Notes under the pieces: model-generated
Databases searched by the model: none
Told to the model about the DNA's origin: nothing
The model's input: only the letters and a program-made list of their open reading frames with translations
Made by a program: the position numbers and the translations under genes
NCBI GenBank assembly: GCA_015075645.1
Contig: JABTUF010000003.1
Location: 434,001-498,000, forward strand
DNA length: 64,000 nucleotides
Direction: 5' to 3'
Origin: Burkholderiales bacterium
Lineage (GTDB): Bacteria; Pseudomonadota; Gammaproteobacteria; Burkholderiales; Casimicrobiaceae
Shown: positions 27,497 to 35,428 of the stretch, one piece after another
Layout of the letters: every line of letters begins with the position of its first letter
Position numbering within the stretch: the first letter of the stretch is position 1

Positions 27497-29779
27497 ATGG
27501 ATGCGCTCGCCGTCGATTCCCCCGCCTCCGTTTCGAGCCGCCCGGAAGCACCGGCCGCCGATCGCGTGGACCTCGCCCTCGAGGGCATGACCTGCGCCGC
27601 GTGCGCGACGCGCATCGAGAAAGTGCTGAACCGGCTGCCCGGCACGCAGGCGGCCGTCAACTTCGCGACCGAGTCGGCGCAGGTGCGCTTCGATCCCGTG
27701 TCGACGCCGGTCGAGGCGCTCCTCGCCGCGGTCGAGCGCGCCGGCTACAAGGCGCGCGTCAAGGCCGAACTCGAAGAGGAGCGCGCGAAAGAGCAGAAGC
27801 GCAAGGCGGCGGCGTACCGCTCGCTGCGGCGCGAGTTCATCGTCGCCGCGCTGCTCACGCTCCCGCTCGTGGCGCAGATGGTGCCGGCGTTCCTGCAGCA
27901 GGGACCGCTGGCGTGGTTCGGCCCCGACGCGCACCACGACGTCCTGCCGCGGTGGCTGCAGTTCGCGCTCGCGACGCCGGTCCAGTTCTGGATCGGCCGG
28001 CGCTTCTACGTCGGCGCGTTCCACGCGCTGCGCGGCGGCGGCGCCAACATGGACGTGCTCGTGGCGCTCGGCACGTCGATGGCGTGGGCCCTGTCGGCGG
28101 TCGTGACCGTGCTCGGCCTCCACCAGCACGTCTATTTCGAGGCGGGCGCGGCGGTCATCACGCTCGTGCTGCTCGGGAAGCTCCTCGAAGCGCGCGCGAA
28201 GGCCGGGACCTCGGCGGCGCTCGAAGGCCTCGTCAAGCTGCAGCCGAAGACCGCGCGCGTCGAGCGCGACGGCGCGCTCGTCGAAGTCCCGCTCGCGGAG
28301 GTCCACGCGGGCGACCGCATCGTCGTGCGCGCGGGGGACGTCGTCCCGGTCGACGGCAAGGTCGCGACCGGAACATCGGCGGTCGACGAGAGCATGCTGA
28401 CCGGCGAGAGCCGGCTGGTGCCGAAGGCGCCGGGCGAGCGGATCTTCGCGGGCACGGTGAACCAGGACGGGATGCTCGTCGCCACCGCGACCGGCGTCGG
28501 CGCGACGACGCTGCTCGCGGGCATCGTGCGTCTCGTCGCGGAAGCGCAGGGCAGCAAGGCGCCGATCCAGCGGCTCGCCGATCGCGTCTCGGGCGTGTTC
28601 GTGCCGGTCGTCGTGGCGATCGCCATCGTGACCTTCATCGCGACGTTCCTCGTGACCGGCGAAGGTGCGCGCGCGCTGATCCATGCGGTGGCGGTGCTCG
28701 TGATCGCCTGCCCCTGCGCGCTCGGACTCGCGACGCCTACGGCGATCATCGTCGGCACCGGGCGGGCCGCGCAGAGCGGCATCCTGATCCGCAATGCCGC
28801 CGCCCTCGAGCATGCGGGACGGTTGACGAGCCTCGTCGTCGACAAGACCGGCACGCTCACCGAGGGACGTCCCGCGGTCACCGGCGTGATCGAGGTCGAG
28901 CGAGGCACGCGTTCGCGCGCGCTCGCGATCGCCGGGGCCCTCGAACAGGGATCGACCCATCCGCTCGCGCAGGCGGTCCTGCGGTTCGCCGGCACCGAAG
29001 GCGCCACGCCGATCGCGATCGACGCCTACCGGTCGATACCGGGGAAGGGCGCGCAGGCGCGCGCGGCCGACAGCGGCGAGACGGTGCGGATCGGCGCTCC
29101 GGGCTGGCTCGCGTCGGAGGGCGTGGCGGTCGAGGGCGAAGCGGTCGATGAGGTCGCGCGCGACGGCCACACGATCGTCGCGGTGAGCGAGGGCGCGCGG
29201 CTTCTCGCGGTCATCGCGCTCGCGGACCGGATCCGGCCGACCTCCGCCGCGGCGATCGCGCGTTTGCGGGAGGCCGGCATAAGCGTGACGATGCTCACCG
29301 GCGACCACGAGGCGACCGCGGCGGCGGTGGCGAGGGCGGTCGGCATCGACCGCTGGCGCGCCGGCGTGCTGCCCGCCGGAAAGCTCGAGGCGGTGCGCGC
29401 GGCGAAGGCGTCGGGCGCGGTGACCGGCATGGTCGGCGACGGCGTGAACGATGCGCCGGCGCTGGCCGAGGCCGACGTGAGCTTCGCGATGGGCGCGGGC
29501 TCCGGCATCGCGATCGAGAGCGCGGACATCACGCTGGTGCGCGACGACCTCGACGCGGTGGCGGATGCGATCCTCTTGTCGCGCGCGACGCTCTCGAAGA
29601 TCCGCCAGAACCTGTTCTTCGCGTTCGCGTACAACGTGCTCGGCATCCCGCTCGCGGCGTTCGGCTGGCTGAGCCCGATGATCGCCGGCGCCGCGATGGC
29701 GGCGTCGTCGGTCTCGGTCGTGGGCAATGCCCTGCTGCTCAAGCGCTGGCGCGCGGGTGCGTCGGCTTCGACGAAGTGA
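27497..29779 (+). CDS. copA: Cu(+)-exporting P-type ATPase
   Basis: Pumps Cu(+) from the cytoplasm to the periplasm, 760 residues. One N-terminal metal-binding domain has GMTCAACATRIEK (Cys33 and Cys36). The transmembrane CPC motif (VIACPCALGLATPTAI) is at 405-407, the phosphorylated aspartate is Asp449 in DKTGTLTEG, and the hinge GDGVNDAPAL is intact. It is the first gene of a copper operon with copZ and csoR. The start ATG follows the promoter -10 by only eight bases, and no ribosome binding site is visible. CsoR de-repression by Cu(+) is expected to control it. Confidence 0.96.
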   Translation: MDALAVDSPASVSSRPEAPAADRVDLALEGMTCAACATRIEKVLNRLPGTQAAVNFATESAQVRFDPVSTPVEALLAAVERAGYKARVKAELEEERAKEQKRKAAAYRSLRREFIVAALLTLPLVAQMVPAFLQQGPLAWFGPDAHHDVLPRWLQFALATPVQFWIGRRFYVGAFHALRGGGANMDVLVALGTSMAWALSAVVTVLGLHQHVYFEAGAAVITLVLLGKLLEARAKAGTSAALEGLVKLQPKTARVERDGALVEVPLAEVHAGDRIVVRAGDVVPVDGKVATGTSAVDESMLTGESRLVPKAPGERIFAGTVNQDGMLVATATGVGATTLLAGIVRLVAEAQGSKAPIQRLADRVSGVFVPVVVAIAIVTFIATFLVTGEGARALIHAVAVLVIACPCALGLATPTAIIVGTGRAAQSGILIRNAAALEHAGRLTSLVVDKTGTLTEGRPAVTGVIEVERGTRSRALAIAGALEQGSTHPLAQAVLRFAGTEGATPIAIDAYRSIPGKGAQARAADSGETVRIGAPGWLASEGVAVEGEAVDEVARDGHTIVAVSEGARLLAVIALADRIRPTSAAAIARLREAGISVTMLTGDHEATAAAVARAVGIDRWRAGVLPAGKLEAVRAAKASGAVTGMVGDGVNDAPALAEADVSFAMGAGSGIAIESADITLVRDDLDAVADAILLSRATLSKIRQNLFFAFAYNVLGIPLAAFGWLSPMIAGAAMAASSVSVVGNALLLKRWRAGASASTK

Positions 29780-29790
29780 AAGGAGAGGCG

Positions 29791-30000
29791 ATGGAAACGG
29801 TGACCCTGAAAGTGAACGGCATGACCTGCGGCGGATGCGTCGGCAGCGTGACCCGGGTGCTGAAGGCGCTGCCCGGCGTCGACGCGGTCGACGTCCAGCT
29901 CAGGCCCGGCCAGGCGACGATCCGCTACGACGCGGCGAAGGTGGCGGTGCCGAAGCTCAAGGCCGCGATCGAGGATGCGGGCTATGACGTCGCGGCGTAA
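29791..30000 (+). CDS. copZ: Copper chaperone, heavy-metal-associated domain
   Basis: A 69-residue single HMA domain that binds Cu(+) through [11 protein letters not shown] and hands it to CopA. The usual beta-alpha-beta-beta-alpha-beta layout is seen up to [11 protein letters not shown] at the C-terminus. AAAGGAGAGGCG gives a good ribosome binding site for ATG 29791; an in-frame GTG at 29776 overlapping the copA stop would add five residues. It lies 11 bases after copA and overlaps the 5' end of csoR, so all three are translated from one message. Confidence 0.93.
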   Translation: METVTLKVNGMTCGGCVGSVTRVLKALPGVDAVDVQLRPGQATIRYDAAKVAVPKLKAAIEDAGYDVAA

Positions 30001-30325
30001 GGCCGCGCCCGCGCAGACCGGTCACGCGCACGCCGGTCACGAGCATCCGGCAACGCCGCGCGGCGAGGCGCAGCGCGCGCTTCTCGGCAAGCGCATCGCG
30101 CGCATCGAGGGCCAGGTACGCGGCATCGCGAAGATGCTCGCCGACGACCGCTACTGCGTCGACATCCTGACCCAGGTCTCCGCCGTGCGTTCGGCGCTCG
30201 ACGCGCTCGGGCTCGAACTGCTCGAGCACCACCTGCACGGCTGCGTGGCCGACGCGGTGAAGTCGGGCAAGGGCGATCCCGCGATCGACGAGGCGATGCA
30301 CGTCATCCGTCGGTTCGCCGCCTGA
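29984..30325 (+). CDS. csoR: Copper-sensing transcriptional repressor CsoR
   Basis: A 113-residue all-helical repressor of the CsoR/RcnR/FrmR family. The Cu(+) ligand set Cys58, His83 and Cys87 has exactly the C-x24-H-x3-C spacing of Cso[18 protein letters not shown] forms the DNA-binding helix. The N-terminal tail is His-rich (HAHAGHEH), which may add metal affinity. It probably represses its own operon through the inverted repeat at 27469-27485. ATG 29984 is preferred; ATG 29975 is three codons upstream in the same frame. Both lie inside copZ. Confidence 0.93.
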   Translation: MTSRRKAAPAQTGHAHAGHEHPATPRGEAQRALLGKRIARIEGQVRGIAKMLADDRYCVDILTQVSAVRSALDALGLELLEHHLHGCVADAVKSGKGDPAIDEAMHVIRRFAA

Positions 30326-30406
30326 ACGGCGCCTGCGGCATCGCGCGCGTGCCCGACAACGGGACGGCGCGGCGGCCGGTCGCCGGGATGGGATAATCGC
30401 GCCCGG

Positions 30407-30484
<78 letters not shown>

Positions 30485-30602
30485 GTCCACGCGGCAGACA
30501 ACGCGCGGCGGCCCTGCGGGAGCTGCAGGGTTCACCGTGCTACACTGCGCGCCTCGCAGCAACGGGCCGGCATCGCGTTTTCCGGCCCGACCGACCGGCA
30601 CC

Positions 30603-30679
30603 GCGCCCGTAGCTCAATCGGATAGAGCACCGGCCTTCTAAGCCGGGGGTAACAGGTTCGAGTCCTGTCGGGCGCGCCA
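30603..30679 (+). tRNA. tRNA-Arg (anticodon TCT)
   Basis: A 77-base cloverleaf: acceptor stem GCGCCCG/CGGGCGC, anticodon stem CCGGC/GCCGG around the loop CTTCTAA, T-arm ACAGGTTCGAGTCCTGT, and encoded CCA. An extended -10 (TGCTACACT) at 30538-30546 may give it its own promoter. Confidence 0.97.
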
Positions 30680-30738
30680 CTTCCCGCAAGCCGGCGCGCG
30701 GCGCCTGCCGCAGCGGCCGGCGCGACGAAGGTTTCAGT

Positions 30739-30814
30739 GGTGGCTGTAGCTCAGCGGTAGAGTCCCGGATTGTGATTCCGGTTGTCGTGGGTTCGAATCC
30801 CATCAGCCACCCCA
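30739..30814 (+). tRNA. tRNA-His (anticodon GTG)
   Basis: Acceptor stem GTGGCTG/CAGCCAC with the extra 5' G (G-1) encoded at 30739 and C73 opposite it, the identity pair for histidine. The anticodon loop is TTGTGAT between CCGGA and TCCGG, and CCA is encoded. It is the last of a three-tRNA cluster. Confidence 0.96.
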
Positions 30815-30935
30815 CCCCTCCCCGCGTCCTGCGCGGGCGGGCCGCTTCCCTCGTCCGCCGTCGCGGCGCGCGCCAGCCTCCGACCCCACGTCGGACGTCC
30901 CGGCACGACCGGCCGCGCCACCCAGAGAGGCTCTC

Positions 30936-32333
30936 ATGACCGACGCTCGCCGCCCGTTCGTCCACGCGCTCGCGATGTTCCTCGTCGCGCTCGCGACCGC
31001 CGGATGCGCCACGCCTCAGTCCGCGCAGGCGCCGCGCAACGTCATCATCATGTACGCCGACGGCGTGGCGGCCACGCAACTCGAGTTCGGCCGCTACTCG
31101 AGCCAGGCGATCCGCAAGAAACCCTTCGCGGTGACCGACACCGTGCTGAAGCAGGGCACGATCGGCCTCGTCTCCACCTATCCGTACGAAGCGTTCGCGA
31201 CCGATTCGGCGGCCACCGCGTCGGCGATGTCGACCGGCGTGAAGACCACGATCGGCGCGATCGGCGTCGGGCCGGACGGGAAGCCGGTCCGCGCCGCCGC
31301 GGAGGCGGCGAAGGCCGGAGGACGGCGCGTCGGACTCGTCACGACGTCCGAGATCTGGGACGCATCGCCCGCCGCGTTCTCGGTGCACGCGAAGAGCCGC
31401 AGCGAGGGCGCGGCGATCGTGGACCAGTACCTCGCGCTCGAGCCCGACGTGCTGCTCGGCGGCGGCGCGGATTTCTTCCTGCCGAAGCCGGGCGGCAAGC
31501 GCGGCGACGGCAAGGACGTGATCGCGGGCTTCGGTGCCAAGGGCTACACGATCGCACGCAACACCGCCGAACTGCGCGCCGCGGGCACCGGGCGCCTGCT
31601 CGGCCTCTTCTCCGGCGATGCGCTCGACCACACGATCGACCGCGCGGGGACGAACGAGCCCACGCTCGCCGAGATGACCGAAGCGGCGCTGCGCGTACTC
31701 GCCGCCCCGGGTTCGCCGGGGTTCTTCCTGTTCGTGGAGAACGAGAGCACCGACACGCTCGGACACCGCAACGACGCCGCCGGATTGATGCGGGAGATGT
31801 GGGCCTTCGACGATGCGGTCGAGGTCGCCCTCGAGTTCCAGCGGCGCTCGCCCGACACGCTCGTGATCGTCACCGGCGACCACGAGACCGGTGCGCTCTC
31901 GGTCACCTACGCGCTCAAGGACCTGACCTCGACGTCGAGCCGGAACCGCTTCTATGCGGGGAACGCGCAGCTCGAGATGCTCATGTCGATCAGCCTCTCG
32001 CTCGACAAGGCGGCCGGGGTGCTGGGCAAGAAGCCCGACGCCGCGGCGCTCGACAAGCTCGTCGCGGAGCATTTCCCCGGCTTCAAGCTCGACGACGACC
32101 TGCGCAGCGCGATCCTCGAGCAGCGGCCGCTGGAGCGCAATTTCAGCTATCCGACCCAGAATTCGCTCGGCCGCATGGTGTCGCGCCAGACCGGCATCTA
32201 TTGGGGAACGTCCGGCCACAGCACGGAACCGGTCGTCGTCGGCGCCGTCGGGCCCGGCGCGGAGCGGTTCAAGGGCTACATGGACAACGCCGATTTCGGA
32301 CGCATCCTGCAGGGCCTGCTGGAACGGCCGTAG
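30936..32333 (+). CDS. Alkaline phosphatase, predicted lipoprotein
   Basis: A 465-residue phosphomonoesterase of the alkaline phosphatase family. The lipobox is LATAGC with Cys24 as the likely lipidated residue, so it would be anchored to the periplasmic face of a membrane. Metal and catalytic segments are NVIIMYADGVA, ATDSAATASAMSTG (phosphorylated Ser91), ENESTDTLGH and VTGDHETGALS. It releases phosphate from organic esters. A good ribosome binding site (AGAGAGG) precedes ATG. It is followed by PPK2, a phosphodiesterase-like protein and a cardiolipin synthase, a loose phosphate/lipid neighbourhood. No Pho box was recognised upstream. Confidence 0.9.
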   Translation: MTDARRPFVHALAMFLVALATAGCATPQSAQAPRNVIIMYADGVAATQLEFGRYSSQAIRKKPFAVTDTVLKQGTIGLVSTYPYEAFATDSAATASAMSTGVKTTIGAIGVGPDGKPVRAAAEAAKAGGRRVGLVTTSEIWDASPAAFSVHAKSRSEGAAIVDQYLALEPDVLLGGGADFFLPKPGGKRGDGKDVIAGFGAKGYTIARNTAELRAAGTGRLLGLFSGDALDHTIDRAGTNEPTLAEMTEAALRVLAAPGSPGFFLFVENESTDTLGHRNDAAGLMREMWAFDDAVEVALEFQRRSPDTLVIVTGDHETGALSVTYALKDLTSTSSRNRFYAGNAQLEMLMSISLSLDKAAGVLGKKPDAAALDKLVAEHFPGFKLDDDLRSAILEQRPLERNFSYPTQNSLGRMVSRQTGIYWGTSGHSTEPVVVGAVGPGAERFKGYMDNADFGRILQGLLERP

Positions 32334-32472
32334 GCTTCGCATCGCGCGGTCCGCGGAGGACCGCCGACATCGGTTCCCTTGCGCGCCCGCGCGGCGCTCG
32401 CGCCGCAGCGCACCGGTTATGCTTGCGGCTGTCCGCGTGCCCCGACGCACGCGCGAACCGGGGAGGACCACG

Positions 32473-33381
32473 ATGGCCGGGAAGCGGGTGCATTCGAACG
32501 CGGGCGCGATCGTCCGCCGCCACCGCGTCGAGCGGGGCGCGAAGTTCCGGTTGAAGGACCACGATCCGGGCGACACCGGGCCGCTCGACGACGAGGACAA
32601 ACCGCGGGCGAAGGAAGCGCTCGAGGCGGGCAAGGCCGCGCTCGCCCTGCTGCAGGACAAGCTCTACGCGCAGGACCGCTGGTCGGTGCTGCTGGTCTTC
32701 CAGGCGATGGACGCGGCCGGCAAGGACGGCGTCATCAAGCACGTGATGTCGGGCGTCAATCCGCAGGGCTGCCAGGTGTATTCATTCAAGGCGCCTTCGC
32801 CCGAGGAACTCGACCACGACTGGATGTGGCGCTGCGCGCGCGCGCTGCCCGAGCGCGGCCGCATCGGCATCTTCAACCGCAGCTACTACGAGGAAGTGCT
32901 GGTGGTGAAGGTCCATCCGGAGATCCTCCGCGCGCAGAAGCTGCCGCCCTCGCTCGTCGGCCGGCGCATCTGGAAGGAACGCTACCAGGACATCCGCGGC
33001 TTCGAGCGGCACCTCGCGCGAAACGGCACGCTGATCCTCAAGTTCTTCCTCAACGTCTCGCGCGGCGAGCAGAAGAAGCGCTTCCTCGAGCGCATCGAGG
33101 AGCCGGCGAAGAACTGGAAGTTCTCGGCGGGCGACGTCAAGGAACGCGCCCATTGGAACGAGTACCAGGACGCCTACGAGACGATGATCCGCGAGACCGC
33201 CGCGCCGCACGCGCCGTGGTACGTGGTCCCGGCCGACAACAAGTGGTACACGCGCATCGTCGTCGGCGCGGCGATCGTCGACGCGCTCTCGGGCCTCGAC
33301 CTCCGCTACCCGCGCCTCTCGAAGACCGAACTGGCCGAGCTCGCCCGGGCGAAGAAGGCGCTCGTCGCCGAGCGGAACTGA
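32473..33381 (+). CDS. ppk2: Polyphosphate kinase 2 family protein
   Basis: A 302-residue PPK2. The P-loop-like segment is FQAMDAAGKDGVIKHVMSG from about residue 76, and the lid/Walker B segments are FNRSYYEEVLVV and ILKFFLNVSRGEQKKR. These enzymes transfer phosphate between polyphosphate and nucleotides, mostly making NTP or NDP from polyP. The class (NMP or NDP phosphorylating) cannot be fixed by eye; the AMDAAGKDG form is common to all. ATG 32473 has GGGGAGG before it; the open frame upstream of it is not coding. Confidence 0.92.
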   Translation: MAGKRVHSNAGAIVRRHRVERGAKFRLKDHDPGDTGPLDDEDKPRAKEALEAGKAALALLQDKLYAQDRWSVLLVFQAMDAAGKDGVIKHVMSGVNPQGCQVYSFKAPSPEELDHDWMWRCARALPERGRIGIFNRSYYEEVLVVKVHPEILRAQKLPPSLVGRRIWKERYQDIRGFERHLARNGTLILKFFLNVSRGEQKKRFLERIEEPAKNWKFSAGDVKERAHWNEYQDAYETMIRETAAPHAPWYVVPADNKWYTRIVVGAAIVDALSGLDLRYPRLSKTELAELARAKKALVAERN

Positions 33382-33399
33382 CCGCGGCCCGCCTCCTCG

Positions 33400-34161
33400 A
33401 TGCGCTTCACGATCGCGACCTACAACATCCACAAGGGGTTCTCGCACCTCGTGCGGCGCATGGTGATCCACGAACTGCGCGAGCGGCTGCGCCACCTCGA
33501 CGCCGACGTGCTGTTCCTGCAGGAGGTGCTGGGCTCGCACGAGCACCACGCGGTCCGCTACGACGACTGGCCGGGCAAGCCGCAGCACGAGTTCATCGCG
33601 GACCAGGTCTGGCGCGAGACCGCCTACGGCAAGAACGCGGTCTACCGGCACGGCCACCACGGCAACGCACTGCTGTCGCGCTACCCGATCGTCGTGCAGG
33701 AGAACGAGGACATATCGGCGCATCCGTTCGAGAGCCGTGGCCTGCTGCATTGCGTCGTGCGCCTCGGCCGACGCATGCCCGACCTCCACTGCATCAACGT
33801 CCACCTCGGGCTGTTCGAGCGCGGCCGCCAGTGGCAGGTCCGCGCGCTGTGCGAGCGCATCCGGCGCACGGTGCCGCGATCGGCGCCGCTGATCGTCGCC
33901 GGCGACTTCAACGACTGGCGTCACCGCGCCAACCGCCAGCTCGTCGACCAGCTCGCGCTGATCGAGGTGTTCGAGGCGGTCAAGGGGCGCACGGCGCGCA
34001 CCTTCCCGTCGATGCTGCCGGTGTTCCGCCTCGACCGCATCTACGTGCGCGGACTCGACGTGATCGACGCGCGCGTGCACTACGCCTACCCGGGGCGACG
34101 GCTCTCCGACCACGCGGCGCTCGCCGCGACCTTCGAGCTGGCGGCGCGGACCCGGCAGTGA
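33400..34161 (+). CDS. Endonuclease/exonuclease/phosphatase family protein (YbhP-like)
   Basis: A 253-residue EEP-fold hydrolase. The hallmarks are TYNIHKGF at the start, LFLQEVLGS with the metal-binding glutamate, HHGNALLSRYPI, CINVHLGL, VAGDFNDWRHR and the C-terminal SDHAALAATF. Its gene stands 10 bases before a ClsB-type cardiolipin synthase, the same pairing as ybhP-clsB (ybhO) in Escherichia coli, so it may act on a phospholipid or a related phosphodiester. No signal peptide is seen. Direct nuclease activity is not excluded. Confidence 0.88.
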   Translation: MRFTIATYNIHKGFSHLVRRMVIHELRERLRHLDADVLFLQEVLGSHEHHAVRYDDWPGKPQHEFIADQVWRETAYGKNAVYRHGHHGNALLSRYPIVVQENEDISAHPFESRGLLHCVVRLGRRMPDLHCINVHLGLFERGRQWQVRALCERIRRTVPRSAPLIVAGDFNDWRHRANRQLVDQLALIEVFEAVKGRTARTFPSMLPVFRLDRIYVRGLDVIDARVHYAYPGRRLSDHAALAATFELAARTRQ

Positions 34162-34171
34162 CCGCGCGACG

Positions 34172-35359
34172 ATGAAGCGCTACTCGCCCGGCAACGAGCT
34201 CGTGCTCCTGAAGGGCGGTGCGACGTTCTTCCCCGCGCTCGTCGCGGCACTGGACACGGCGGAACGCGAGATCTGGCTCGAGACCTACATCTTCGCCGAC
34301 GATCCGGCCGGACGTGCGGTCGCCGACGCGCTGGTGCGCGCCGCGCAGCGGGGCGTCGCCGTGCGCGTGCTGGTCGACGGCTGGGGCGCCAAGCACTACC
34401 TGACGCCGCGCCTCGAACGGATGCTCGTCTCCGGCGGCGTGTACCTGCTCAAGTACCGCCCCGAGGTCCGGCCCTGGCACTTCCGCTCGCACCGGCTCCG
34501 CCGCCTGCATCGCAAGCTCTGCCACATCGACGGGCGCATCGCGTTCGTCGGCGGGATCAACATCATCGACGACATGAACACGCCGGGGCACCGCCCGCCC
34601 CGTGTCGACTTCGCGGTGCGCGTGCGCGGCCCGGTCGCCGCGTCGGTGGTGCAGGCGATGGCGCGCCTGTGGGCGCTGAACGAACTCGTCCAGTTCCGGA
34701 CGAGCGACGTGCCGCTGTTCCCCGACCTCGTGCCGGTCGACCGAGCGGGGACGCAGACGGCGCGGCTCGCGATCCGCGACAACCTGCGCCACCGCCGGGA
34801 CATCGAGGTGGCCTACCTCGCGGGCATCCGTGCGGCGCGGCGCGAGATCCTGATCGCGAACGCCTACTTCTTCCCCGGCATCCGTTTCCGCCACGCGCTG
34901 ATCGCCGCCGCCGCGCGCGGCGTGAAGGTCACGCTGCTCCTGCAGGCGAAGGTCGAGTACCGGCTGCTGCATTTCGCGAGCCGCGCGCTGTACGGCCACT
35001 TCGTCGGGGCCGGCATCGTGATCCAGGAGTACCACCGCTCGTTCCTGCACGCGAAGGTCGCGGTGATCGACGACCGCTGGGCGACCGTCGGGTCGTCGAA
35101 CATCGATCCCTACTCGCTCCTGATGGCGCGCGAAGCGAACCTGTTCGTGCGCGACGCGGGCTTCGCCGACCGCCTGCGCGTCGATCTCCGCGCGATGATC
35201 GACGCGGGCGCGCGCCCGGTCGATCCGAAGCGCTGGCTCGGCCGCTCGCTCGTCTCGAAGGCGGCCTGCTGGATCGCCTACGGCATCGTGCGCGTGGGCA
35301 TGGGCGTCCTGGGCTACGGCGGCAACGAGTGGTGGCGCGGGCGGCCGCGCAGGCGCTGA
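34172..35359 (+). CDS. clsB: Cardiolipin synthase B
   Basis: A 395-residue phospholipase-D-superfamily enzyme. The two HKD motifs are HRKLCHIDGRIAFVGG (about residue 113) and HAKVAVIDDRWATVGSSN (about residue 292). It joins phosphatidylglycerol with another phospholipid to form cardiolipin at the inner membrane. It lacks the N-terminal transmembrane pair of ClsA and has a short hydrophobic C-terminus, as ClsB does. It is paired with the EEP-family gene directly upstream. Confidence 0.92.
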   Translation: MKRYSPGNELVLLKGGATFFPALVAALDTAEREIWLETYIFADDPAGRAVADALVRAAQRGVAVRVLVDGWGAKHYLTPRLERMLVSGGVYLLKYRPEVRPWHFRSHRLRRLHRKLCHIDGRIAFVGGINIIDDMNTPGHRPPRVDFAVRVRGPVAASVVQAMARLWALNELVQFRTSDVPLFPDLVPVDRAGTQTARLAIRDNLRHRRDIEVAYLAGIRAARREILIANAYFFPGIRFRHALIAAAARGVKVTLLLQAKVEYRLLHFASRALYGHFVGAGIVIQEYHRSFLHAKVAVIDDRWATVGSSNIDPYSLLMAREANLFVRDAGFADRLRVDLRAMIDAGARPVDPKRWLGRSLVSKAACWIAYGIVRVGMGVLGYGGNEWWRGRPRRR

Positions 35360-35428
35360 TTTCCGCGTCGCGCCACCGGGCCGCGCGGACCGGCGAAGCG
35401 CGCCCCCCCCGCCTGCTAGACTGCGGTC

